Part shown: positions 46,522-57,700 of the stretch, piece by piece
Position numbering within the stretch: position 1 is the stretch's first letter
Layout of the letters: each line of letters starts with the position of its first letter
NCBI GenBank assembly: GCA_039707655.1
Contig: CM077676.1
Coordinates: 188,352,936-188,416,935, forward strand
Length of the DNA: 64,000 nucleotides
Direction of reading: 5' to 3'
From: Elymus sibiricus
Lineage: Eukaryota; Streptophyta; Magnoliopsida; Poales; Poaceae
Translations under genes and position numbers: made by a program
The notes under the pieces: model-generated
Seen by the model: the letters and a program-made list of their open reading frames with translations, nothing else
Told to the model about the DNA's origin: nothing
Databases searched by the model: none

Positions 46522-47244
46522 CTACTTCTTGTTGTGACGACGCTTGCCATTGCTCTGCTTCCGACGGGATCCCTGGCCATTTTGGGGAAGAAGGAGGCAC
46601 CTCCTCATGTCAATGATCAGCCTGTACATCTCGTAGCTCGTGTATGCCTCCTTGGCCACGTACACGAGGTGAGCTTCGTCGAGTTTCTCCATCCAGGCCG
46701 AGTGCCAGACACGCTTGTCCTTGTTGCAGGAATCCTTAATGTCTTCGTAGTAGAGGTCGATGATGGCCTCAGTGAGGTGAACCAGTGAGTCCTTCTCATG
46801 CTTCTTGCTGCCCCAGATCTTGTATTGGCCCTGGATGTCGACAAGATTCTGGCAGGCGATGCCCGAATTCTTGAGCACCTTTACATCGTTGGTGATGTCC
46901 AACGTAGCTAACGTGTAGTCGAGGCTGTTGACAAACCTGGCGAAACGCTCACAAGGCCTTGTGGCCAGGCAGTAGTGGTAGATGAGGACGAGATTGTGCA
47001 CGCACATCTAGGCAACAGCGACCTTTTGACGAGACCCGACACGAGTGCGGGTGTACTCGAGGTCGAACCCGACAACCTTGTACTTCTCCGCGGCAAGCAA
47101 CAACTCCATAACGTGGATGGAGTTCTCCACCCAGATCAGGTTGTTGGTGTACACCACTGAGAGCTCCGTGAACCTACTGTGGGTGTCCACTACGGCATGC
47201 ATGGTGAACTACCGCTCGTCGTCGGCAGTCGCTGGAAGCGCCAT
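46522..47244 (-). pseudogene. 3'-5' exonuclease (DEDD, WRN-exonuclease-like) captured in a CACTA element
   Basis: One frame of 241 codons on the minus strand, from ATG at 47244 to the stop at 46522, with two in-frame TAG codons (47211-47209 and 47010-47008). The protein shows VVGFDLEYT (ExoI Asp-x-Glu), NDVKVLKNSGI...LVDIQ (ExoII) and YVAKEAYTSYEMY (ExoIII, where the usual Asp is Glu). Its C-terminus is basic (RRKQSNGKRRHNKK). Such enzymes trim DNA or RNA 3' ends with two metal ions, and plant relatives form a large family. It lies between blocks of CACTA-like subterminal repeats and has no introns, which suggests capture or a retrocopy. With two stops and a changed ExoIII residue it is inactive as written. 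Family assignment is good; the exact subfamily is unsure. Confidence 0.75.
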
Positions 47245-47983
47245 TAGAGCCGCGCAGGATACCCTCTCTGTATTTGTCGTCGTGGGTGTGCTTCTTGCAA
47301 TACTGGGGCGCAATCAAAAGGTTGAAGAGACACAAGGGTTAAATGGCCGCTGTAATAAATGGGGGCCGGATGGCCTGTAATCGTCATGTCTTGTCACCGC
47401 ATTCCTAGCGGAGGATTCCAGTGCACGCTTGAGTACCCCACACGCGTTTTGTTTGACCATGCGTGGGCTCGAAGAGGCGCCAAGTTTACCCGTGGGTGAT
47501 GAGGTCAAAGTTACACAGACGGGTAATGATGGACACTCGAGTGCGATAATTCTGCGCTCTACAGGGCACACAGTTGAAGAAATCAACTGTGTACAATAAT
47601 GTCGAAGATCGTTGTCGAGTCCGCAATATAGATCGTTTGCGATGAGATCGACAGGGGAAACACATTCAAGAATGGTAAATAAAATCAAGTCCATTGAGGT
47701 CCAGATATTAATCGTCCATTGCATACTAAGGTCAAAATAGTACTACCAATATACGAGTCTCATACGATGCCATTTCAACGATTGTACCACAAAAGCCCGA
47801 AATATTACAAGGTTCAAATTCCAGAGTTAGAAGGCTCAAATTCGAAGATTACAAGGTTCAAACTGATATTAGAAATGAAATTCAGCTCATGCAGCTGCAG
47901 ACGCCCGCGCTGATCAGCTGAACATGGACATATGAGAGGTTCAAACTGATATTACAACTTGTAACATTACTTGTTTCGAAACC
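47245..47983. other. CACTA-like repeats and unassigned sequence
   Basis: Contains words shared with 46133-46400 (to ~47650) and short repeats of AAGGTTCAAA(T/C)T (47810-47960). A stretch at 47873-47925 resembles 48073-48145 (GAAATTCAGCT ... GCTGATCAG), a partial copy of the end of the F-box pseudogene. No gene. Confidence 0.4.
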
Positions 47984-50900
47984 TCAACATTTCTGCAAAG
48001 GGATCAACCACTGACAAGTCATGTATGACTTGACATAATGACTTCCGATTACTCTATCAACTGAACTTCCAAAATGAAATTCAGCTTCTACAGAGCCTTC
48101 TCCATTCTGCCGTAGCCGCCGGTGCTGATCAGTAAACCATTCAGTTTTGCGAAATAAATGTAGGGCCAACCTCATTACCTTTAGCACCCTTGCTCTCATA
48201 ACAAAGAACCAGGTCAATATAATTTCCGGTAAGGTCCCTCGGTAGGAGTTCAAAGTAATTTATGAGAGATGCAGATCAAGGCATTCGATGTGATTGTTAT
48301 ATTGTATCACATTATCCACTACCGGGCCTAATCTTATCTGCAAAAGAAGATAACATATTAGTGCCTACATGCAGTTTTGAACACTACTACATGCCTTTTT
48401 GATTTGCAGGATTTCTAAAATACACGAATAGAGTGACATGCCATCTTCGATCCTACATGATTAACATGGGCATTTGATTACAATCTAGAAAAACGTAGGC
48501 TTCTTCACAAGAGGTTGGAGTGGATGGAAATTTCCCTACGAAAACTAGTACAGATGAATCCAAAGGAGAAATGCATATGGATTATAACCTTATGAATCAA
48601 GCAACCACTATAGGGAAAAAACATCTATGTACTGAAGTCCTCCAAAATTCCTTTAGAAATCGTAGTACATTCGTCATTGTAAACTTGGGAAAAGGTACCA
48701 AAAAATTGAACTCCCTTATGGTTAACATTTAACAGGAAAGGAGCATCACCTCGATATATAGCTTCTCCAGGCACGGAAAGCATCTCAGGAAACTGACAAC
48801 TTGGTCTAGGTTGGGGCCGATAGATTCTAGTGTGAAGACCTTCACTGTGTGCAGATACTGGGTCAAGCTTGTCGGGTTCATTTTCTGGATGACAGACGAA
48901 CATACATCTTCAAAATTAGAAAAAATGTTAATTTCAAGAAGGAGAAGAAGAAGGCGACTATTGTACCTGAATGGGTGTGGATCCAATAACAAGTTCGGAG
49001 AATTTGACACACGAGTAGCCCACCACTGTCAATTTTGGCGCAGAAATGACACTGATTCTTGTTGGACCTTGTTGATCAACTACAAGTAATCTCTCAAGTA
49101 AAGGTGTGTCCTGAATGACCATACTGTGATACACCTTATGTGATCTCTTGTTGCCGCACCAGCAACACAAATAAATTGTCCGGAGAGTCATGGAGGTGAT
49201 GTGGAAGCTACTCAACCCATTGATTGCCTGAAGACGAAGGTACTCGAGTGCAGTACAGTCGCGGAACAGGCGCTCCATGTCATCCTTGGGGATGCAGATG
49301 GCGACGAGCTCGAGGTGCTTCAGTCGAGGGAGAAAAAGAGCGGGCGCGTCATTAATCGGGGGGAAATGTGTAGGATCAAAAGTATGTCTAGAGGGGGGGT
49401 GATTAGACTACTTGACCAAATAAAAACCTAACCTTTTACCAGTTTTGGTTGTAGGCAGATTTTAGCAAGTATACAAGTCAAGCATCACCCTACACATGCA
49501 ATTCTAAGAGTGTAGTAGCGGAAAGTAAACAATTGCATATGTAAGTAAAGGAGGGGATCGAAGATTTCAAACGCAATGAAGACAAGGTGATTTTTGGCGT
49601 GGTTCCAATAGGTGGTGCTATCGTACGTCCACGTTGATGGAGACTTCAACCCACGGAGGGTAACGGCTGCGCGAGTCCACGGAGGGCTCCACCCACAAAG
49701 GGTCCACGAAGAAGCAACCTTGTCTATTCCACCATGGCTTACGTCCACGAAGGACTAGCCTCACTCGGGTAGATCTTCCCGAAGTAGGCGATCTCCTTGC
49801 CCTTACAAACTCCTTGGTTCAACTCCACATCATGTCGGAGGCTCCCAAGTGACACCTAACCAATCTAGGAGACACCACTCTCCAAAAGGTAATAGACGGT
49901 GTGTTGTTGATGAACTCCTTGCTCTTGTGCTTCAAATGATAGTCTCCCCAACACTCAAACAACTCCTCACAGATTTGGCTATAGTGGAAGAAGGATTTGA
50001 GTGGAAAGCAACTTGGGAAAGGCTAGAAATCAAGGTTCAAATGGTTGGATTGGAATGTCTTGATCTCAACACATGAGTAGGTGGTTCTTTCTCAGAATAT
50101 GTATGGTGGAAGTGTATGCACGTTCTGATGGCTCTCCTTACTGAGTAAGAAGTGGTGGAGGGGTATATATAGCCTCCACACAAAATCCAACCGTTACACA
50201 CTTTTGACCCAACTCGGTGGCACCGATCAGAAATCTCGGTGGCACCGAACTGTGTAAAAGATATGAACGTTAGGAATCTCAGTGGGACCGACTGGAACAA
50301 CTCGGATGGACCGATGTGCAATGGTTAGGGCAAACCTTGTCTCGGTGGCACCGATTGCATAAACTCGGTGGGACCGAAGTGAAGCAATAAGGCAACAGAG
50401 AGTTGGCAAGCCATCTCGGTGAGACCGATTTGCAAAACTCGGTGAGACCGAAGTAAGTGCAAACGATTACAGAGAGTTGGCAAGGCCATCTCGGTGAGAC
50501 CGAGATCCATATTGGTGGATCCGATTTGTTAGGGTTTTGGCAGTGGCTAAGTCCAGATGAACTCGGTGGCTCCGGATAGAGAATATCGGTGGGGCCGAGT
50601 TGGAATGTAGGTTTTGGACATATTTGGATTGAGAAAGTGGCTGGGGGTTTTGGAGTACTGTCACTAAGCACTTGAGCAAAAAGACCATTAAGCAACACCT
50701 CATCCCCTTTTAATAGTATTGGCTTTCCTATGGACTCAATGTGATCTTGGATCACTAAACCAAAAATGTAGAGTCTTGATCTTTTGCCAATCTATGTCCT
50801 TAGCATTTTGAGGGGTCCACATCTCTAGTCCTTGCCATGCCAATCATTGAACATCCTGAAATCTTTAACTTGAATGGACATTAGTTCAATGAGATATATG

Positions 50901-51419
50901 TTGTTATGAATTACCAAAACCACCAAGGGAGCAAATGTGCTTTCAAAATGGTAGTTCATGAACCTGGCAAGCCGCAGCGTGGGCGCGAGGTGGAGCGCGG
51001 ACGGTGGCAGCAAGCGCATATGTCCATCATTAAAACTGAGCTCCTCGAGCTGATCTAGGGCGGGGGATCGGAACCACTCGTCAAGCTTGGCTCGGTCCTT
51101 GCCGTTGGAACGGAACTTGCCCGTGATAAGGCCTCTGATTGGGCCATGGTGCCTGCCGAGGATCTGGGACAATGCGTCCAAGCTTTTGCGATAGCCATGG
51201 CAGAGCTTGTGGACATTGATGAGGTCAAGAGGGTGGAGTGCCATAGGGGGCGCCACTGCCAGGAAAGGACGGTTGTCCGCGCGCCATATTTGATGGGAGG
51301 AGGGAGATGATGACCATCAACATATCATCGGGGAGGCTGCTGATGAAGTCTAGGCCCGCCAGAGTCGCTTGCGGTTCTTGCTCGACCCGCCTCCGCTTGT
51401 TGGCAGCCTCGTCCTCCAC
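47984..51419 (-). pseudogene. F-box/LRR/FBD-type protein gene, split by a solo LTR
   Basis: Minus-strand gene. The N-terminus (51419-51225) has SLPDDMLMVIISLLP, an F-box. Leucine-rich-repeat-like coding follows at 51256-50946 (LNVHKLCHGY-type start, HLAPTLRLARF). It resumes at 49368 and runs to about 48971 (DCTALEYLRLQ, LERLLVV), then further exons near 48895-48758 (SLTQYLHTVKVF, CFPCLEKLYIE) and 48323-47984 (HIECLDLHL..., FBD-like). F-box proteins recruit substrates to SCF ubiquitin ligases, and this is a very large family in grasses. Damage consists of two frameshifts near 51300-51240, a 1577-bp LTR inside an exon, and an in-frame TAA at about 48263. The coding frame is continuous across the LTR once one target copy is removed, so the LTR is not the cause of the frameshifts. 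Exon borders in the 3' half are partly inferred. Confidence 0.75.
49369..50945 (-). repeat. Solo LTR (Sirevirus-like family) inside the F-box pseudogene
   Basis: 1577 bp, reverse orientation (TGAAAGCAC...GATCCTACA), flanked by AAATG at 49364-49368 and 50946-50950. Same family as 14831-16335. A solo LTR forms when the two LTRs of a full element recombine. Confidence 0.93.
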
Positions 51420-51653
51420 CTCCGGAGTCTCCTCGGTGGCGGCGCTATCTGATAGGAGTGGAGGAGTGGGAGGATAGGGAATATTTAGTTAGAACAGGGC
51501 AGAAGAAAAGTGTATTGGTAACTAGAAGTTACTAGGTACGAATAGACTTAACAGAGTTAGAAAACGGAATCCCAATTGGTTGCTTAAATACTACACAATT
51601 ACTTTGATATTGCTAGGTAAGTCAACATGCAAATACTTGAAAAGAACACGTAC
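51420..51653. other. Region upstream of the F-box pseudogene
   Basis: Probable 5' UTR/promoter of the minus-strand F-box gene near 51420-51480. Nothing else is recognised. Confidence 0.35.
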
Positions 51654-52328
51654 TTCGAACAAAGTCTGGACGGATGATATCGTCAGGGAAGTTAGCATAT
51701 ATCATATGACCAGGCTCTTTTAGGTGCAGTGCAATTTTAGTGCTAACTTTCACTGCATAAAACTTAGAAATTTCTGTCCAAAGGCCCGCGCCAAAATAGG
51801 AGTGACCATGTTCAACAAGTTTTACAGAAGCAATGATTGTAAATCCATGGTTTGTGTTCAATATGACACTCCTGGAGTCCTCAGTTATGTAAAGGCCAAG
51901 CTTGTGTACTATAGTTGCTATTGCAAAGCAAGGGATGTACTGCAGGAAATGATAAGAATGTTAAAGAATAGGGTAACATGCAAATATGGGAGTAATTGAA
52001 AGAATAGTACATCAGTTGAATCAAAGGACACAAATTTATAATTAAACAGGTAGTGTAACCATGATGTCATGCAAATATGAGAGTAATCGAAAGATCATTA
52101 CAACATTAATTTGCCTAATATAGAAAGAAGAAACCCTTTGACGTATATGTTGCATGTGGCACCTTTTATCCAAATGTAGCCATATATAGTATATGTTCAT
52201 AAAAGTAGGTCATGCCAACCGAGGTAGGGTGAGATTGAACATACCGTGCGCTTCCTGAAGTCATCTGGTATGGTGAGATGGAACTCCTCGGTTGTCTGGC
52301 CGAGGCCGCATAGGCCTGATGTCTCCTT
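51654..52328 (-). pseudogene. Unrecognised gene fragment (two exons) truncated by a CACTA insertion
   Basis: Two minus-strand exons with good borders and matching phase: up to 52245 (EEFHLTIPDDFRKRT) and 51939-51654 (YIPCFAIATIVHKLGLYI ... HMIYANFPDDIIRPDF). The long clean second exon (95 codons with no stop) and the joining phase argue for real coding. The upstream part is cut off exactly at the CACTA end at 52329. I do not recognise the family with confidence. It lies in the same orientation as the F-box pseudogene but seems to be a separate gene. Confidence 0.5.
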
Positions 52329-52919
52329 CACTACAAAAAAAACACTTCCGTGATGATACGTCTTTGTCACAGTAGGTCAAGTTTTCTGCCATGCATGTAC
52401 ATCCGTGACAATTTTATGATAGAATCAAGATAGTCATACCTGTGCTGCCGTAGAAGTGTTCCATGACAATACTGAAATTATCATCACGAAAGTGTCCACT
52501 TCCATGACGATAAATGTCGCGTCATGGAAGTGTTTTCGTCAAGGGTGACCGACATGTGGCATCCACCGTAACGGGTCGCCGTTAAGCTATCGGGTCCAGT
52601 TTTGGATCCGATAACCTGTTAACAGCCCTGACCAATGAGGATTTTCCACGTGTAAAATTCTCATTGGCCGAAGGAACCACGTGTCAGCTGGGCGTTGCGA
52701 CAGATGTCATTCCTCCAATGGACGAGACGGGCCTATGGAAATGTTACACGTGGCACGGCCCAACAGTGGCCCATTTAGGTTTAAAAGGCCGGCCCAGTCA
52801 AAGGCCCACAAGATTTACTCAGGTACTAGTGGGCCGGCCCACTAGCGGCCTTCTTAAACATGGCCCATTTACGGCCCACTGCTAGATCGGGCCAGTTAAT
52901 TGTTCGCTCAGTCTTTGGG

Positions 52920-53420
52920 CCCCATTACGGCCCAGTGAGTTTTCGGCCTGTTAAAGGCCCGATGTAGAAATGGGCCCATTTCAGCCCGGTGTGCCTTTCG
53001 GCCTGTTAATGGCACGTGCTACACATGGGCCATATATGGTCCGACGCAACATTCGGCCCCTTAACGGCCCGTGATCTCGGTGGCAAAATTCCAGCCCAAC
53101 CTGACTTTGGGCCTGTTAAAGGCCTGTCGTACAATTAGGCCCGTTGGTCCTCTACTTAGCTTTCGGCCTACTAAAGGCCCATGATATGATTGGGCCAACC
53201 AAGGCCCGAGATATGTTTCGGCCTGGTAGTGGCCCGTCATGTAACTGGGCCAATAATGGTCCGAGGTATATTTCAGCTTGCTAAAGGCCCGTGGTCGACT
53301 CATGAAAATTGAGGCCCAACAAGCTTTTCGGCCTGCTAAAGGCCCATGCTGTCTTCTGGGCCATAACAGGCCAGCAGAATATTCAGCCTGTTAATGGCCC
53401 GAAGCTACATGGGCCCAACT
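52920..53420 (+). repeat. ~55-bp subterminal repeats (TTCGGCCTGTTAAAGGCCCG)
   Basis: At least nine copies at about 52943, 52998, 53052, 53107, 53162, 53217, 53272, 53327 and 53382. The core GGCCT(G)TTAA(A)GGCC is itself a near palindrome. Confidence 0.88.
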
Positions 53421-55218
53421 AAAGTTTGGGCCCACTAGAGGCCCATGTGAGTTATGGGCCTGGGCATACCGTGTCCATGAAGGGCCCATACGACAGGTCT
53501 ACGCAGGCCAGAGTAAAGCATGTTGCGTGGAACCCATTAATGGCCCACTAAAATGCAGGCCCGTTAGAGGCGCATGTTTCGGCCCGTTCGCCTGAATCAA
53601 ATTTTCACCTTTTTCTGATAGCGAATGATGACACATACGGTAACTACGAATTAAGAAAAAACCTACACTATACAATAAAGAAATTATAGCATAGTAACTT
53701 AGAATAAACCTACACTATACAATAAAGGAATTAGGGCATATTACATCCACTGGGCATCAAAGTTCGCCACCAGTGATCATAAAGCGCAACCAAGAAGCAG
53801 ATTACAAAACCTGGGCATCCAAGGCCCTGCCATTGCAGCGCAACAAAATAATACCGATCCAAGACCACTTGAACACAGTTCAAGAAACATTAGCCTTGCG
53901 CGGGAGCTGCTGCGCAAGCTGCTGAGCAAGGCAGTGAGAACGGCCTAGCATGTCGGTCATATCTTCCAACTTTAGCTATTTAGCAATGAGGTTCTCATTG
54001 GAGTTCTCTGCGATCTTCCTTAGAGACTGGACTTCAAGTCGAAGTTGAGTTGCACTATGCCTTTCTGCTTGCAGCTGAGACTGAAGAAGTCAAACTGATA
54101 CAAGCAGCGACTTCTGTGAGCTTGTGTGACTGCTAGTCTCAAGTAACTTGAACACTGCATCAAGACATGACTTTGGGGTTGTCTCACTATCTTCAAGATG
54201 TTTTGCCTTCTTTGCTGCAATATACGTTGGATTTGTCTCAGAGTCTTCAGCAGACTTGTGCGTGCCATCAGGCATATCACCCTGAAACAACAAGACAGAT
54301 GACAGGTTTTGCACGTATATAAACAAAGATGGTAACTGCGCTGTCAATTCCATCCAGTTTCATATTACAAAATAAAGAGACGATTCAAAATGTCAAGAGC
54401 ATAATTTGGCATTGTTCATAATGCGGTGAGCTACACTACAGTACTGGATTACAGATCAACAACACAAGCATAGATGCAGGGCAAAAGAAAATCATTGTAT
54501 CTCTTTTCGTTAACGTGCATGCGATGTTCATATCATCAGCCAGATCAGTTAAGACAAAGCAGGAAATGACAAGGTGCAAATGTGGGTAGCTTCACCACAC
54601 ACTGGATTACAGACCAACAACACAAGCATACATGCAGGGCTAAAGAAAATCAATGGATCTGTATTGAATAATGTGCATGGTATGAATAAGGAATTTGGTT
54701 TCACGACTAAAACTTGAAACTTGCAGTTGTTGCGAACATGCATTTTGATAGAAACATCAAACTAAACAACAGTTGATGATAGGGAGTATGAGCAAATTAA
54801 ACAGCAGTTGAGGAGAAAGGCTTTAGAAGGACGGACTTATATTAACAGTTAACATCGGCTCTATAATGCCCTTCTCCATGTCAAGGGAGGGATAACTCAA
54901 GAATTTCAGCACAGAAACTTCTTCATAAGCATTGCCTGTACTCTACATTTTGTAGAGAGTAATTATTGATATGATAATACTGGAAGGGATAGAGGATAAT
55001 GAAGATAAGATGTACAGTGATGCTACATAATCAACTACCTATCCATGTAAGTACAGCGTTACAGGATAAAATGTACTGACAAGAGCAATGGGTTACATTT
55101 CTGCACTGGCATTGTCTGTGTATTCAACTTTTTGGTAAGATTAAGTATAGATCTGATAATTTTTAGGAAATGGTGGGCGAGGGAGACAAGATGCAGAGTA
55201 ATGCAACACAATGAACTA

Positions 55219-55297
55219 CTCACTCCGTCCAATAATATAAGTGTTTTGTACACTAGTGTAGTGTACAAAACGCTCTTATATTATGGGACGGATGGAG
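55219..55297. mobile_element. Stowaway-type MITE (79 bp)
   Basis: Ends CTCACTCCGTCCAATAATAT and, inverted, CTCCATCCGTCCCATAATAT, flanked by TA. Lies in an intron of the CACTA ORF1. It folds as one long hairpin centred on GTACACTAGTGTAGTGTAC. Confidence 0.85.
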
Positions 55298-57091
55298 TAG
55301 CTATTAATGTAAGTACAGTGATACAAGACGTTCGGTTCTTACAAGAGGAATGCAGAGCTAAACTTCTTCAGAAGCATTGGGTTGATTCTAAATTTATGTA
55401 AGAGTCAATACAGATCTTATAATATCCACCAAATGGAGGATAAGGAGGCTAACATGTGCAGTGATGCTACATAATCAACCAGCTATGAAAGTAAGTATGG
55501 TGATACAGGGCAAGAGGTACTCACAAGAGCAATGTAGTGTGCAGCATAGTTGCGAGATCCTGTGGTCCCTTGAGAATGGATATTCTCCTGCAAATAGTTT
55601 TCATACAAGTGAGACGGTAAGACACATGCAGAAATGGAGTTCAAATTGTGATGTGATATCATAGACAGTACCTTACGCTGCAGACGAGACCAGTGTGTAA
55701 CAAGCTTATTCCAGTCACTGTCTAGTAAATGAAGCACCGGAGACTTTACATAAATTTTGTTTAGAGGCTTGCCATTGAAGTGTGCTTGCCTCAGGTAGCA
55801 ACGACAATTCCTCAAAGCGTGCTTGAAAAGCGCAACCAAGCTTTGCTCGTCTTGACTATCCAGTTTGGTCCTCGCCTATTTAAATGAATGAAATCTTTTG
55901 AGTTCTGTCAGCAGAAACATAGACACTAATTACCATGAATAACATTAGTACATTACTTACACGTAAGTTGCGGAGGAAGATTGGAAATTGTTGTTTGTTT
56001 GTAGTATAATCTTTCCATGAAGGAAAGATGTGCACAAAGTTCCTGACAACAATAAAAGCTTCATCTTCTAAACTGGAAAGAAGTGGAACAGGGGTCGTAT
56101 TTGCTGCAATTGGGGCTCTCTCCAGTTCGAAAAGGGATTTTGCAACTGGAGTTGGTGTACTCTTTGCTGGAATGGGGGTTTTGCGTCGTAGAGCTGGTGC
56201 TATGTCAACTGGAATCGTCATACTTTTTGCTGCATATGGGGTCTGCTGAGTTGGGGCATCTGAAATGGCCAGTGGGGTAGGGGTAGAGTCTGCTAGAGTT
56301 GGGGCTGTGTTTTGTGGGTCTAGTGATATTGCCACTACACCTAATGGGCTATTTGATTTATCAGGTGTCACTACCTTTTCCAAATACTTTGTTCGTGCTC
56401 CATCGCGATCAGCAATCGCCCTCTTCCTTTTGAACGTCTAATACACAAGAACATCATTTGAATGGAGAAATATGGTATGATGACAGATGGAATATGTACT
56501 GAAAATGGATAGGCATGGCATATTCACATATATGATGTGTAAACTAAGCAAATGGCGGTGTAACAAAGTAGAAGCAATGCAAAGCATCATTTGCAAGATA
56601 TGTGCGACCAATATAACCTTGCCAAGTTAGAGCAAGCACCTTGATGGGTGAATAAGATAGGGCATCTACCTCTGACTCCTCCACTAGGGAGCTACATTGA
56701 CTTAGGTCTCCCTCTAGCTCAGAATCATTGTTAGGATCATATTCTAAACACGAATCTGTAGGTGGAGAGCGTGCGCATTCCATTGCATCCAGACTGGATC
56801 TCAGTCCCTTAATGCCAAGTTTGATAGCCATGTCATTGTTCTGCTTTATTCTTCTCATGCGCCCAAGCTCATAATCATTATGATGATGTTCAGTATCTGA
56901 GATTCACGAAAACATAAAAAGTAGTCAGATTATCTTTGGAATGCATTGCGGATTCTACTCCAATAGTGTCTCCCTACAAACCCCTGCGTATACAAAGTTC
57001 ATCCCCCAACCATGCTGACTAGACCACACATAGAAATACAAACCTCTTATGTCTCTATAAGGGGCAGACACACATTTCAAAACTAAAGTAG

Positions 57092-57230
57092 GAACATTAG
57101 CATCATATCAAATTCGTATTTGAACAAATAAACTTTAGAATTATGAGTGTCATAATGTTTAGCTTCAAGGGTGGAGTACTGGTAGTGTGACACAAAGCAC
57201 GTAGGCAGATTGTATTCCATGTAAAAGATC
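57092..57230 (+). repeat. Diverged direct repeat, copy 1
   Basis: Similar to 60945-61060 (ATCATATCA-ATTCGTATTTGAACAA and GAAGCACGTAGGC-like words). Possibly a CACTA internal duplication. Confidence 0.6.
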
Positions 57231-57700
57231 GTAGTCTATGTAAAAGGTGGATATAACACTTTTCTTTCTATACAATGCAGTGTTCGTTGCTCACACATGA
57301 TGGAAGAGATCACACAGAGAAATACTATTCACTCATGTCTGCGGTTTTAGGATTTTGAAACAAGGTGGTCCACCCTAAAAAAATATTGACAACAAATATG
57401 ACAAGGCAAGCATAAAGCTAGTGAATCAATCATTACTTGTGAGCTTACTAGGACAAGTATGCAGAATCGTAACTGCAGTAAGAGACCGTCCAAAATCTGA
57501 ATCAAGAAGTTGGGCTAGCACTTATTGTTTGCAATTAATCAAAGAGAATAATTGGATATCATATTGAATGAGTAACAAAGACTAGTAAAATTGTCAACAA
57601 ACCTGGCCTGCGGTAGTAATCTGGGTCAATGTCACTATGGCCAACAATCAACATGACTAGTGTTTGTTCCTAGGCGATGAATTTTGAAACCCTGTCAACT

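Larger units (their letters stand above)
32402..47700 (+). mobile_element. CACTA element carrying an exonuclease pseudogene, split by a Gypsy insertion
   Basis: The left end CACTACTATAGGATG starts at 32402 after ATA. 32402-32590 and 46133-46400 share the words 'GTGTGCGATAC', 'GGCATACAGTT' and 'GAACTGTTTGCGATGAG', as subterminal repeats would, and they join once the Gypsy element 32591-46127 is removed. Related words (AACTGTGTACAATAA, GTTTGCGATGAGATCG) recur at 47570-47650. A clear right terminus was not found, so the right limit near 47700 is approximate. The 3'-5' exonuclease pseudogene lies between the repeat blocks. Confidence 0.55.
53880..57654 (-). pseudogene. CACTA ORF1 (Transposase_24-like) with two in-frame stops
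   Basis: Traceable exons: 57654-57603 (MLIVGHSDIDPDYYRRP), 56898-about 56660, about 56440-55961 (a Thr/Pro-rich stretch with repeated 'TPxPxA' units, then IFPSWKDYTTNKQQF), 55875-55672 (RTKLDSQDEQSLVALFKHAL, LVTHWS), 55587-55525 (GTTGSRNYAAH) and 54281-53880 (coiled coil, ends RKANVS). Borders are GT-AG and phases match where checked. TGA at 54092-54090 and TAG at 53978-53976 interrupt the last exon, but coherent coding continues after each. It belongs with plant CACTA-associated proteins that likely bind subterminal repeats, such as the 55-bp array just downstream. Its exon order resembles the ORF at 35700-37543 but it is a different lineage. Confidence 0.72.
52329..57700 (-). mobile_element. 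CACTA element with ORF1; left end at 52329, right end not found
   Basis: CACTACAAAA at 52329 begins a CACTA terminus. Within ~1.2 kb follow short CRTCATGGAAGTG-type words and then ~55-bp subterminal repeats. ORF1 is on the minus strand, pointing towards this end. No inverted partner end was seen up to 64000, and the element may be truncated or extend further. No TNP2-like transposase was recognised. Confidence 0.7.

Noticed and set aside
48391..48400. CACTACTACATG as another CACTA end
   Set aside because: Lies within the F-box pseudogene region with no subterminal repeats or partner end.
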